From: Phoronis australis
Taxonomy: Eukaryota; Phoronida; Phoronidae
DNA length: 64,000 nucleotides
Direction: 5' to 3'
NCBI GenBank assembly: GCA_002633005.1
Contig: NMRA01000104.1
Location: 900,175-964,174, forward strand
Shown here: positions 37,330-49,707 of the stretch, piece by piece
Layout: every line of letters starts with the position of its first letter
How positions within the stretch are numbered: position 1 is the stretch's first letter
Notes under the pieces: generated by a model
Seen by the model: the letters and a program-made list of their open reading frames with translations, nothing else
Databases searched by the model: none
What the model was told of the DNA's origin: nothing
Made by a program: the position numbers and the translations under genes

Positions 37330-38229
37330 GGATGCAATGATGCTTTACTAACAGGCAGCGCTGCTTACAGTCATGTGACATTCTTGTGTGAACTGAATCT
37401 TGACCCAGCACCTTGACCTACATTCTACAGCTGCTGATGTCACGTCGCCGTTGTGACAACGTGACATGATGAGCTCAGTGCTTCACTCTTTGTTTAAACC
37501 GTCAGCTATTATTAATCATGGCGACCAACATGTTCATAGTGCATGGTTCAGTTCGTTAAATAGATACTATATAAGTAGAAACCACTCTCTTTTGCCTTAG
37601 TGTTGATAGAACATAAAATATTACAGGCGTTTCTTCTTGGTGAACCATCAGCTGCCGTGCCGTGCCACGGCCAGTCCCGGGTCTGCTGGGCTCAGTGTTG
37701 TTGGCTAACGAGACACTGAACGAAAAAGAAAATATCGCAAGAGAATAAAACCTAACATGTATATCACCATGTATAATTCAAGCATAATTTAAAAATATAG
37801 TGGTTATATTTCAACCTAATTAAAATCATGGTTGTTGACTAAAGAGTTGCCAAAATCTCGCCGGGCGGAAAAGTGGCCGGACCCGGTTTAGTAGCCTCAC
37901 CATGGTCACGTTCATTGAATATATATTTTACCCCAGCGTTTAGGCCGAGCAACCACAACAGCGTAGATTATTAACACTTTCATCTTAATTGTATGTTATA
38001 AATAGTTATTACAAATGGGGTTTTAAACATGGAATGTCGGACACAAAGATTTCTTTTCCACACTAATTCGCCACTCATCAGGACCATGAGGACATACACT
38101 GTCTGGTTCGTGAACTCTCGTGACCTGTGGCTACAGTCAGCAGTAGCAGAATGTAGGTCAAGGTGCTTGGGTAAGATTCTCTGGCAGACAGTCTTATTTG
38201 AGCGATAAAATGACACGTGATTGATGAGA

Positions 38230-38274
38230 AGCGCCATCTGTTTGCCGTAAAGGTTTTGGATGAGCGGGTACCTT
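38230..38274 (-). repeat. 45 bp inverted repeat, right arm
   Basis: Exact reverse complement of 37285-37329. The identity over 45 bases contrasts with unrelated flanking sequence on the inner side. Confidence 0.9.
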
Positions 38275-39063
38275 TTGCGTCGTCATCATGTTTCCACAGG
38301 GCCACATTTCAATATAAATGACACTGCGTTAGAGGGTAATGTGGCACACGCTTGTAGATGAAACCCGCGAGTTGGTGGACATGGAACACTAGCGCTGGGC
38401 TCTAGTTCATACGTCACACTCATGTCCGTGGAGCTAAGAACCTTTCAATTAGAGTCGTGTTTCATTTATAATTTTTTCATTTTTGTTATATCGATATCAC
38501 CGTTGTAATACGAAGTGCTATATAAGGACTAAAGGTTTAATGATGCTGACCATGCAGTCACTTGTCCGAACAAGGCAGACGGTCGGTTTTTTAAAATCAC
38601 TTAAAACCTTTGAAAAGGGATGGGAGAATGCCATTTATTGTGATATTCGTTTCATCATTGCTTACCTCTATCTTTGTTCTCAAGAATTAATGTAATTACT
38701 GGGCGTTTGACTTCTACACTGGTTTCTACAAGTACAAAATTGTATCCGTGGACATAACGGATATCACTTTTACTTATTACGAAATGGCAAATCTTGTCAA
38801 GGCTAAACTTCAAAACTACAATATGTCGTAACTGACAATAAGTGTAAAAATTCCGACGGCCTTTTTAATTAGGATAAATAAAGAACGCCGAGCTCTTACT
38901 AATTCTCTGTTGAAAGAAATAAAATAACGCAACGTCACACCTTAGTCTTGTCTTCCAGACAGAATGTCAAATACGTCTCACTTGGTTTTTATTCATAAAT
39001 ACTGTATTTTGTTCATTGTTGTCAAGATGCAAACGTCTTGCTGTACACGGTCAAAACATATCC

Positions 39064-39170
39064 AGACAGTATGAGCCGTGTGCGCAGGCAGAAAGTCAAT
39101 CTACATCCACACAGCAATAGACTACAAGAGCTGGGCACAGACACACAGTCAAACGATATACAGAGGTTCG
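39064..39170 (+). repeat. Degenerate minisatellite, outlying part
   Basis: About two to three units of the same roughly 40-base repeat found at 39775-40110, with ACAGACACACAGTCAAACGA-like cores. Confidence 0.55.
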
Positions 39171-39774
39171 TTTTATGAAAACTGGCTTGAAACAGAAATT
39201 AAGTCGCTTTTGGCGTAGTTGAGCATACAAACTACGATTTCGCCACTTGTTGCGAATTCACAAAACTAAGCGAGGCAGTGAGAGAAATGCGGTTTCAAGA
39301 ATGATATTGGTCTTGAAACTATAATGAGGATTTTATTTACATTTTGGATACAATTAAGATCTCGTTTGCTTGAGAAGACCCTGATATGACCAAAGGTGAA
39401 TAAATACAGTTTCAGGTATGGCTGGAAAATATCATTTCACATGTGGCGGTAAGTTGCACTGCATTGTCTCAAAGACCTTTGCTGGTTCTCGAATCGCAAG
39501 CAGACGATCTTCATTGTGAAATTGTTTAGGGACATGAGATTGTGTAAAAAATGTCAACGAGAGTTGTTCCCCAACAGTTTATAGTCCTAAATATTTGACA
39601 CTTAGATCAAAAGCCCAATCTTAAGCCTATTCCATAACAGGCTCACTTTCGGTCTTAGCTTAGACCGATTTTGGTTTGGATTTTGGTCATAAGAAATTTC
39701 AAGAAACAGAGACATGATCACCAATTAGCCCGATTTCGGTGTAAGTTAAGACAGAAAAAAGTTTCATGAAAAGG

Positions 39775-40110
39775 GCCCCAGAAAGCATGAGATGTGCACA
39801 GACGCACAGTCGAACGACATCCAGAAAGAACGAGATTTGCACAGGCAAAAAGCCAACCAAGACCCAGACAGCACGAGACGTCAAAACACAGCCAAACGAC
39901 ATCATTCAAACAGCACAATACGTGCATACACAGTCAACGACATTCAAACAGCACGAGATGTGCACAGACAAAAAGTCAAAAAAATACAGACATCACGATT
40001 TTTTTCAAAGGCTAGCAGCTAACTGAAACCCACAGAGCAAGAGCTGTACACAAGGCACACAGTTAACCTGCATCTAGACTACACGTGCTGTGTACAGACG
40101 CATTTAGGAG
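39775..40110 (+). repeat. Degenerate minisatellite (about 40 bp unit)
   Basis: Recurring cores CAGCACGAGATGTGCACAGA and CACAGTC-AACGACATCCA repeat with variable spacing for about eight units. All three forward frames stay open over part of it because the unit lacks stops, so the overlapping open frames are not genes. Confidence 0.7.
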
Positions 40111-40112
40111 GG

Positions 40113-40163
40113 CTCGCTGGTTCCTTGCGTGTCCGCTAGGGGGACAGGCAGGGAACCAGCGAG
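40113..40163. repeat. Hairpin with perfect 12 bp arms
   Basis: CTCGCTGGTTCC (40113-40124) pairs with GGAACCAGCGAG (40152-40163). The loop contains a second pairing, TGTCC with GGACA. Confidence 0.85.
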
Positions 40164-40243
40164 TTACGTTGCAGCCTCGTCCCCAAGCCACAAGATGGCG
40201 CTGATGGGTATAGCCAAAGACGCTAACAAGACTACTCACCAAG

Positions 40244-40297
40244 GCCGCCGCCATTATTGTCATGGACCGTGGCGACACCTAGCGGGTGTGTGTGGGC
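40244..40297. repeat. Left inverted repeat of the candidate P-like element
   Basis: This GC-rich block contains CATTATTGTCATGGACCGT followed by CTAGCGGGTGTGTGTG. It pairs with the reverse complement of 48869-48922. The direct GGCCGCC motif lies at its outer edge. The match is imperfect. Confidence 0.45.
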
Positions 40298-41440
40298 CTA
40301 CGAAGTACACAAGACGTCGAGTACTATGTACGATTTTCTTTGTCTAATTTAAACTTGTGAAATGCTGTTGCTTATAAATACTGAGGATATAAACTTTGAG
40401 TGCCGTATTGTAAAAATTAACATATTGGTAGCAAATCGAGTAAATGAAGAAAAAAATCATAGATACATCATAAACAGGGGAAGGCAAACTGGTGTGAGTG
40501 TTGACTGGGTGGATTTGATTTTGGGTGATTGAAGGGTGGGCAGGTATAGATTTTGAAAGATTTAGGGGTTAACATCTTACAAACTCCTAAACTCAAACAG
40601 GGAAGTCTGGACCCCCAGTATTCATGCCTGGTGGGATTCTATATGGTAGCAACTGGGGTGCTTTGGGGTCAGTAAAACTGGTAATAACCCCGTAGGGTAG
40701 AAAATCGTTAAGGTTTGGAATTCTTACTTGCATTCCACCAAAACCCTACATTGTATGTCTCCATAAATACAGTAAAGATGCCTATTGAATACACAGTCCA
40801 TCTAACAGGAATTATTTTTAGACGTCAACCAGTTCTCATAAACGGATTTGAAAGAAGTCGTTTTATCAAGGCACATTTTATTAACTCGACTGTAAGCCAA
40901 CTGCAAAAAGGCATAATGAGGCTTAAATGTACATGGGCCAATAAAATGAATACCATGGAAATAAATAAGGATACCTTACTTCCCCGACTCAATGTTTTTA
41001 AGGCTTGTCTCAGATAAAAATCGAGACAACTAAATGACACTATGAGTGAGTGCAACCAGTTTTAGTAGACATACTCTTCCAAAGTACCCACCATTGTAGG
41101 TGCATTTTCCTTCAGCACTTCTCAAATTATAAAATAAAGCAGTTACCTGCCACACAATCAAATTGTTCAAACCACAATAGCAAATAAAATTTAAATTGTA
41201 CGAAAATCAAGTAGTGTCAATGTATCTCACCCCTGTGTAATGTTTCATAAACACTGTTAAGCTGTTGTGACAATAATTTTGCATATTTAATATTTCGTTG
41301 CAAATGGGAAGGCACTGCATTTAAATAAGCCCCAAACTCGCATGGTGCTGCTGCATCTCAGCCATAGACCTTAGTCCGAAGTTTCATCGGAATCTGTCGA
41401 GCAGCTTTAACAATAATCAGTAAACAAGGAGCATCTTGTG

Positions 41441-41509
41441 CAGGGGCATATCCAGGGCAGAGTACTGGCCAGGATTTTGCCCGTCAAACATTTGCACGCC
41501 CTGCTGCAG
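41441..41509 (+). mobile_element. hAT-like element fragment, copy 3 (partial)
   Basis: A truncated, diverged match: CAGGGGCATATCCAGG then GGCAGAGTACTGGCCAGG and GATTTTGCCCGTCA. It lies in the 3' flank of the THAP transposase. Confidence 0.5.
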
Positions 41510-42038
41510 TTGTGTCCAAGTTATGTTGAATATTACCACATAGGTGAGCTTTAACTGAGTATACACGTACATCAGGCAAAAATAACCAGGGCTAGTCAAT
41601 AATCCGTTATCAAGAGCAACAGTACGTCAACTACTGCATCGTGAACAGGGGCATTCATTACATCTAACATAAATACATAAACAAGTATACAACAGGTTTA
41701 AAGTCCCATGGACCACTAATCCAAGACACAAACTTCAGGGTAAGGACAATGAATCTTTCCAGTCAAATGATCTCCATTCGTTCCGTGGTGCTAACATATC
41801 ATATAGAACTAAGCACATGTAACTATTCTTATCACCTACAACAGTTACTCATGTCTCAAAATTTGAGTCTTCCTGCTCTTGCCTTTTATGGAGTTGGCCA
41901 AAGATGTTGTCTGGAACTTGAAATAGTAGTGTAACCTACATTTCAAGTAACATTTAAGGACTGTATCTGCTTCCTCTTGATGTGCCGCACACAACTTGAG
42001 CTGAGGAACTGTTGACGAGACCAACTTCATGAGCTCAC

Positions 42039-45000
42039 TCAGGACCCCCTTTCTAACACCAGCACCGCCTCAACATGCCTCTGAAACAGTTTTTCAACTG
42101 GTTTAAGGTAACTCAACAGTGAACTTGAAGGAACATACAGAGAGCCAAATGCGTCACTAGTATGACTGTATGCCTTAAAGTGGATCATTAGTTCCTGCTC
42201 CTCAACAACAGACTTGCATTCTTTGGTCAGTTTCTCCAAACATTGCCGACACCTAGCGTCAAAGGCTAGTTTGTTCACTATGTAGCCACCGATGTAATTG
42301 ATGACATTCGTCACTGATGAAGAAAGAGGAAAGTCATTTGTCGTATCGAGCAGGGGGAGGGTGTCAACAGCGGATTCGTTGTCAGCTTTCCTGTCGACTA
42401 AATCAATTTCTCTGGCCTTGAAGCGCTTGGACACACTTTCCACAGTGGTACCCTCATCACTGTCATGAGCTTTCCTCTTTGTAGAACTTCCCTCACTTGA
42501 ATCAGAGGCTGTCAGAGGTTTGAAGCTGAGCTCATGCAAAGAAGCTAAGAGATGATCACCATCCTGGACACAATTCGAGCCCTTAACTGGAGCCATAAGC
42601 ATGTTTGTGGACAGTGCTCTGTGGGCATACTGGAACTCCCCAGCTGACGGATTGAAACGATGTCCCCCTTTGGCACGCACTTGAGCGAAGAGATTCTCAA
42701 TACAGTCTTGATTGATCCTGCCGGTCAACAAGTACTTAAAATCACGCTCTGTTAACAAATCAGTTGTCAACATTTGGACAGCAGTCAGGCACTGAAGTAA
42801 AGCTTGGAAGCATGGCTGAACTTTACTCCCTTTCACTGTCACCCACTTTTCCACATTCGCGCGGTGCTGCTCAAGTACTTCCAAATCCTGCATGGAGTCA
42901 GTGAATGGATGATATCCCTTGGATCCTATGAAAAATCGCACATTCAGGAAATCAAAGACATTGTTGACTTGCTTCAGGAAGTTCGCTGTGTTTGAAGCCG
43001 ACGGCGGGAGTTTCCCCAATGCCACCAAAGTCAACATTCCAGCATACACCGTGTGTGAGCAAGCCTGAGCTGCAAAGCAGACCTACAACATAAAGCATTT
43101 ATTAATAACTTCATCAACGTTTTAATTAAAACTGGTTAATATTTTTAAAAGGGTATTTCCTTTCTATTTTTTGTCTAAACTTGAAAATCCTGAAATAGCT
43201 GAATTGATATTAATAAACAAGCCTCAAAATTTTCCTTCCATGATAGCAAGTGGTTACTAGCAATGAAGAGACAAAACACCTGAAAACGGTATGAAGCAGT
43301 CTAATTTGAAGGGATTGACCAATCTTGTTAAAAGTTATGTTTTTGAATTTTTTTCCCAATGCCTTCTAATGGTCTATTTGTGGTATAACATCGATTTCTG
43401 TCATGGTTTCGAAAGATTTCAGATGCAACAAATACACCTCCAAGTTCTGTCAAAAACTATTTGACATTGATAATGCTTTCTGGGCAAGTTGATATTCAAT
43501 TTAAATGTCAGATTTAATAACCTAAATCATACGTTAAATTTTGTTCACAGCAGGTGGGTTTATAATACTTCTGGCAACATCAATATAACAGTATCAGGTA
43601 ACCAGCACTAGCTGAAATCAATAATCCTTCCCTACATGTACACAAAACATAACTTAAGGAAGCGATAAACAAAAATGACAATTATGAGAGAGAAACTCAC
43701 ACGCATTGGTGAAAATGGTGGTAGGAAAACATGTTTATCAGTAAGCTTCGGTGCCAGTCGTACAGGAAGTGTCTGGTCATACTTGTAGAATGCAACAACA
43801 TCTTTCCAGGACGCAGTCTGAAAATTAGAGTCCCATAAAAACTAATGATTATTACGCATGCTTACAAAAATCATTTGGTGGATATTAACAACAACCTCTG
43901 CATGGAGAATTATTTTAAAATAGTTAATCTTTTCAGTCTGTCAGAAAACAAAACACACAAGTATCCTTTGCTGAATTAGCCATTCCTGATTGCAGTAGAA
44001 TTTTTGTTGAATTGTACATCATATGCAACCATTTGCTGATGTCTATTTTCTGCTTTTAAGCACACTTTGACCTTGTTAGAAGCTTTTAATCAAGCTTGTC
44101 CAACATTGTACTGCTTCCAACTCACCTTAGCAATCATATGCAAATGACGCAATAGTGCATGGTGGTTGAGAAGCTGGTGAGTCGAAAGAATCTAACAGAA
44201 CAATGAACCGCAACAAGAACCAAGAGCAATCTGAAATCAACAAACAAAACAATAACAAACAAAACAAAACTAAAATAAATAAATACAGAGACTTTCTTTA
44301 GAGGCCTATTGAGTCAACCACAAAGAAAAATAAAATGCGGCTGAGTGAAATCAGTGATCCAAAGCAGTATATTCAACCAAAATACCAACTGACATAGGAC
44401 TCAATATGCCTAACATGTAGATTAGCTTGAAAACAAAAAGCTGTATAATAAAGTAACTGTATAAGTAGAACCTTTTATGACTCACCTTGTTATCGTCAAA
44501 TTGAATATCCTGGTTCTTCAGCGTACTCCTTACATTCTTGAGAACGTGAGGGACATCATGGACAGCGTAGACTTTGTGTTCACCATGCTAAATTTATAGA
44601 ATAGATTTATGACAAATAAATATTTGTTCCAGATTGGTAAGTAACAATTACTGAAGGGCACAGCCAATTTTATCCCCCATTCTAAACTGTGAATGTACTC
44701 AGGATGTCAGACAACTTTTGTTCGAATCATCGCCAATTTTGCCTCTATCTTCGGTAAAGTGTTGATCACTGATGCTGCAGCTCATTAAAGGAGCACACGA
44801 ACACCACTTACTATGGCCGTTTTGTCACATGGTTTCATACTTGTGTTTTAAGTTTCAGCAAAAGGGTTGCCGTAAAATCTTCAGTATTGCAACAAGTACC
44901 TCAAACTTGGTGCATACTAAACACATCAAAAAATAATTCCAGGCAGTCTGATACACGTTGAACCAGACGTGCGCAGGTCGCGCATGTGGGCCCATAATGC

Positions 45001-48000
45001 ACTGATCACCTGGAACCATTTTTTATGTTTTATTATATAGTTGAAAACAAGCAGAGGAGCTAGAAACCCGACTCAAGGCTTTAGCAGTGTGACCCAGTGG
45101 AATTCGAATCCACAATCTCAAGTAAAGAAAGCAGGCACCTATCACACTAAGCCACACTGCCTCCTCGACTATACACATAAACCAGTAGCCAACATTGTGA
45201 GTGCCACTTGGTTTAAATTACTTAAAAAAAAATCAACGATTCACGAGGAATAACCTACCAGGAAATATGGTGAGTTTTGGCTGATGCACAAAGCATTATA
45301 CAGTGATCTGTTGCAGGAACCTTCATCACAGACCACCACAACCGGCTTCAGGTCTATCTGGAACAGCGCATCTAAAATCCTCGTAAGCAATATTCGTAGG
45401 TGAAAAGCAGAAGCGGCATTATCACTGAAGTAATAGCACAAAGGTTGTTTCCAATTCTTTGACAGACCACGCAACTGAAATGAGAACATTCTGCTGTTGT
45501 ATAAAGAAAGCTAACATACATTTAAACATGGATTATACATTCATACACTACATAGATTCGACATGTACCCTATAATACCCGTGACCTGACTAGACTTTTA
45601 ATAAAATATAATTGTACCCAACCTGTGAGTGCCGTAAGAGCATTTCAACCACAAAACTGTTTTCAACAAAGGAAGGCTAGATTAGTTATTTAAGCAAGAC
45701 TGTCACAAACATTGCTAATCAAAATTCCCCAGATGAGATCATTAATTAAAAAAAATACAACACAGACTAACAATTGCCCTCTGGTTAAGTACGTCTAATG
45801 CCACATGAAATTTCAGCATCACGACAATTAATACATAAATTCAATATAAACAGTGTGCAATAAGCTTGTACCATGAAAACCAAGGCCTGGTTACACGCTC
45901 GAGGTTGTCGCTCTGTCAGATGAACCAGACCATCAACTCTGTCCTTCTGCGCATTGTACTTGAGCACTTTCTTCAGTGACATCTCATCAAACGTGACAAC
46001 GCAGTATTTTGTCATGTTGTCCATTGAACTAGCTTTGATGCGAAGTAAGTTGACAACGTTTGCACTCAGCCCTGGTACAACTGGAATCCCTTGAACAAAC
46101 CTGGAACAGATATATTATACCGTAATTGAAGTATCAGAAGCTATGGGTGTGTAATCATGACCATATTTCATTTTTAAACTGGTATTTAATTTTCATTGTT
46201 TATTGCAAAAAGATAACGTACAATAACTGAAGTTAAGCCTAGAAAGCTCTGGAAAGCGTTATACTTGAAAGTTGAACAAAAGAAGACCTGAATAAATGTT
46301 AAAATGTCAAAGATGAAAATGATCTGTTTTCAAACATTGATTTCAGATTCAATATTTCAAATAGCTCTAGGTGAATCAAGTAAAACATAACAATTCTCCA
46401 CAAAGTTTAATGACAAATCAATTTGAAATAAGATAACAAGTTGTTGTGCTGAATCATACAGCAGTCTTTCCATGACACAAAATACTTGATTTAGTGTGGG
46501 TTATTGTAAGTTCTCAAACTCTGAACAAAGGTTGAATGCCTGCGGATTGATTTTATAACGCAGTAAATAATAAGTTATAAGCATGACAAAATCATACCTG
46601 TACAAGGTACTGGGAGACGGCATAAGAAATAAAGATGACATTGTCTGGTATGCACCCTTATTCTTGAAAAACACACCAAGAGCCCTCCCTTTGTCCTGCA
46701 CACTCCATCGCTTTCCTGTAACAGAAAAATTTTAATCCGTACATTACCAAGACATTGGAATTAGCAAAAATATGTACATAACTGAGGAGGATGGCTATGT
46801 TTCATATTTTTATATCAATTTTCTACCAGTTTAGAATATCATACTTTTGTGTCAGAACAAATACTTATTAACAAAAACTATTATTGTCAACAATTGTCAA
46901 TTCATCAATTGACCTCCAACATCAATTTCACTTTTACCCTAAAGTTTATAAGTGACTTTCATATAGATAATACGTGCACATTTAAGACTAAAACCCTTCT
47001 TTGGTCTGTTGCAATTTCTCAGTTGACCTTCAAAGAAAGCTGCAGTTACTGGCGCCATGCCTAATCTGACAGCACCACTAACAATTCCCTCTACAGTCAC
47101 AGGCACACTAGGGACCTCTGGGAGCAGACCTTTCGACATTCCCACTTGACTTGATTTCTCATGCAAGTGAACAACTTTCTGAAATGAAAGAATATAAAAA
47201 TACATTTAAGGTACCTACAGATATTAAGTGGCTACCACTGTCTACATGTTCACACCCACATTTTCAACAAATTTAACAGCCACGCTATATTATACCTGGC
47301 TTAAGACTCATCCTCTGATTTTGAGCATAATGTTTTTAATCAAATGGATTTAAAAATCACTAGTGCGTTAAACCACACAAATCATTTCAATACTATTTCA
47401 GATCAATAAAAGCATACATCATGAAATTAAAACAATTGAGTCCGCTATTTCATTACAATAAGGTAAGATGTGAAATTCAGGTACCAAATTCATACATAAA
47501 ACCATCAGCCATGGAGGATGAAATTGTGTCATTATCAATTATGTCCCGGTCCTATTACCTCAGCTAAGAGCTTTACTCCAGCAGCACTGTATGGTGGCTC
47601 AGCAGATGTGGGGGTTTCAGTGGGCTCACTCGTGGCATATCTGTGATCCATTGGCTGGAAAAGTATCATATACATTGTAACTGAGATACAACATGTATGA
47701 AAAAATATGAGGCATCAGCAATATTGTCTATGCAGCGTCACTCACTCCTTACCATTAATGCGGCTACATAATCACCCTTATCAGTATTGTTGCCTTGAAG
47801 TAACATCTGATTGATATATTTTTCAAGTAATGACCCGTCGGATTATAGCCCTTCAAATTACCATGAAGGCCCAACATAGTAAAGACCTATAAACCGTACT
47901 AGTCTACTGGACTAAGTTAACATCACAATCCACATTACATACATACCATCATGGAAGTTGCTGTCTGTTGCACAGATACACTCAGACTCTGACTATCAGT

Positions 48001-48743
48001 TGGCATATGAGCTCTCACAGCTGGGGGCTTCCTCTCCCTGGGCAGGCTCTTGCTTAGAAACAGGCACGGCACTGCATCAGGTCGTAGCTTTGAGTGGTGC
48101 GGATCCATAAATGCTTTGTCTTCGAAATGCACACTACACATGCGACAGTGGATGCTTAAGTATTCAGCATTCTTTCTTATAAGGTCCTCCCGTCTGCTGT
48201 TAACCACCCATCTCTTGGATCTGAATATATGAAGACTGAAGTGAATTAAAGAAATGAAAGAAAGTACAGTTTAGGTCCAACCATAGAATAAAAACATCCA
48301 TTATCAGTAGGCCCAAAGCCACGAAACCCATTCAGGACAATTTCGGTTATAGTTTGATAGATGAGTCCCTGACTCAAAATTCATTTGAAATCCATTTACT
48401 ATCACTAAATTACTGGAGTAATTCAGTGGGAGTAACTGGCTCTGAAATCAATTACTCCGAGTGTCTGAGTCGTAGGCTATGTGTGATTATCATAAGTTTG
48501 CTTTGAATTACATAAAACATTAAACTTAAAGGCAAGACAAGTTCAATCACTCTGCAAACATCACTGGTTGACTAGCAGCATTTTCACAAAAAGAATTCTT
48601 TGTATCACTCGTCTATCTCACCTGTCTTTATCAGTAGCGAAGCGAAAGAAGTGCAAGTCGCGATTTTTCACCTGACTGTTGCTGCAGCCGTAAGCAGCGC
48701 AAAAAGCTCCTCTGCTCCTCTTTTTAGGGACTACAGCCGCCAT
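42039..48743 (-). CDS. THAP / P-element-type transposase (THAP9-like), 11 exons, intact
   Basis: Eleven exons in transcript order: 48743-48622, 48220-47947, 47654-47559, 47178-47028, 46715-46598, 46100-45872, 45474-45259, 44587-44486, 44191-44126, 43817-43701 and 43082-42039. All joins keep phase and give 844 residues. Donors are GT and acceptors AG; the exon 4 donor (GTCAAC) is weak but is the only one found that fits the phase. The N-terminal THAP zinc finger (about 15-95) has Cys15, Cys20, Cys69, His72, Trp45 and AVP at 90-92. A P-transposase central region follows (KRWS, then MPSPSTLYR at about 246-254). The RNase H-like fold shows CVVTFDEMS with Asp292, VVVVCDEGS with Asp380, and NQDCIENLF with Glu626, the likely acidic triad by analogy with Drosophila P transposase. 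DVPHVLKN (413-420) and LAPKLTDKH are also family hallmarks. It is nuclear and DNA-binding. It could be a mobile element or a domesticated gene; flanking inverted repeats favour mobile. Confidence 0.9.
45084..45160 (-). repeat. tRNA-like unit, probably a tRNA-derived SINE head
   Basis: On the - strand it reads GCAGTGTGGCTTAGTGTGAT (A box) and later GTGGATTCGAATTCCAC, a perfect 5 bp T-stem with a B-box-like loop. The ends GCAGTGT and ACACTGC pair over 7 bases. Six extra bases lie between the T-stem and the 3' acceptor strand, so this is not a normal tRNA gene. It lies in the intron between exons 7 and 8 of the THAP transposase, same strand. Confidence 0.55.
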
Positions 48744-48868
48744 GTCTTGTTTTAAAGTTACTTGATGCACCACTACCCTAAGATGGGAATTTTTACGAAC
48801 TACATGATCCGATAAAATATTTTATCTCTGCGCCCACTGACCACGAGGATCTGCCATATTGGTTTTTT

Positions 48869-48922
48869 CGCACACACCGCCGCTAGACGTCTCTACGGTC
48901 CATGGAACAACAATGGCCGCCA
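48869..48922. repeat. Right inverted repeat of the candidate P-like element
   Basis: This block contains CGCACACACCGCCGCTAG, then ACGGTCCATGG, and ends near AACAATGGCCGCC. It is the inverted partner of 40244-40297. It lies 126 bases upstream of the transposase ATG, as expected for a 5' element end. Confidence 0.45.
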
Positions 48923-48982
48923 GTGGCCGTCCAATAGGATTTCGCTAGGTGAAACGTCTCCCTCTCTACAGTCTCTGGTATA

Positions 48983-49350
48983 GCCATTTTGAGGCTTGGT
49001 TATGGGAAATACCTTCTGCGCAATGATTGGTCGCTGTCTTGACGTTACTAAAACAAAGGCAGACTTTAATTATTTTGACATGTGTTGTTGCTGGCATTCA
49101 TGAAGAAGAGGACATTGTTTTGGTTATTGTTTGAAATAAACTTAGGTTCACTTATTTTCAATCCTTCTTTATCAATGGTATGATAGAAATTAATCTCATG
49201 TTCTCGCGGAATTAAAATACATCATTTTTGCAATAATTTAGACCTAAATTGCTGCAACATGCCGTTAATTTTCATTTTTAAATTATACTGCAGAAAATTT
49301 CAAAGTTGATATAACTACATTTTATTTCTCATGACCAAGCCTCAAATGGC
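48983..49350. mobile_element. 368 bp MITE with TA target duplication upstream of innexin C
   Basis: The ends are GCCATTTTGAGGCTTGG on the left and the reverse complement of GCCATTTGAGGCTTGG on the right, about 27 bases of imperfect terminal inverted repeat. TA flanks both sides (48981-48982 and 49351-49352). It has no coding capacity. It sits between the THAP transposase 5' end and the innexin C promoter. Confidence 0.7.
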
Positions 49351-49707
49351 TAAACCGATCAGCGTCATCTCGAGGCTGGTACCCGCGAGTAGAGAATCGA
49401 CCACTGGTATCTTGTAACAAAGCGCACCCTATCGGCGATAATTTTAGCTACTAGAAGGTCCCTCAATATAAGTCAAACCTGTTGTTTTGAAAAAGTTACT
49501 GAACTCTGCCCTGGGCACTAACATATCCACGGGGCTCACAATGGGGCCGTCCGCCCCTTCTCTGGCTACGTAACATGTATATCTCTATAATATACATGTA
49601 GGAATCCATGCTTCTGTGAACGACTGTACTAAGTGACCCTAAAACGAATTGTACAAAGAAGTAGTCACTCCCTTTAAAAATAAAACACACACGGTGAGTT
49701 TGTTTAC

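Larger units (their letters stand above)
40244..48922 (-). mobile_element. Candidate 8.7 kb P-superfamily DNA transposon carrying the THAP transposase
   Basis: The region 40244-40297 and the reverse complement of 48869-48922 align over about 50 bases with scattered mismatches and short gaps. Shared blocks are CATGGACCGT, CTAGC and GTGTGTG. They lie outside both ends of the transposase gene in inverted orientation. Just outside the aligned blocks both sides carry GGCCGCC in the same orientation, compatible with the 8 bp target duplication typical of P elements but not an exact 8 bp match. I infer an element with old or imperfect ends. The alternative is chance similarity between two GC-rich motifs. 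The exact termini are not settled. Confidence 0.45.

Noticed and set aside
39766-40026. Overlapping 73-86 codon frames in all three forward frames
   Set aside because: They are the product of a stop-poor minisatellite unit.
45084-45160. Functional tRNA gene
   Set aside because: Six extra bases separate the T-stem from the 3' acceptor strand and no convincing anticodon arm can be drawn; SINE head is more likely.
47028-47205. Longer exon 4 of the transposase continuing to 46939
   Set aside because: It adds residues with no family similarity and would break the phase of the well-supported next exon; the GTCAAC donor restores it.
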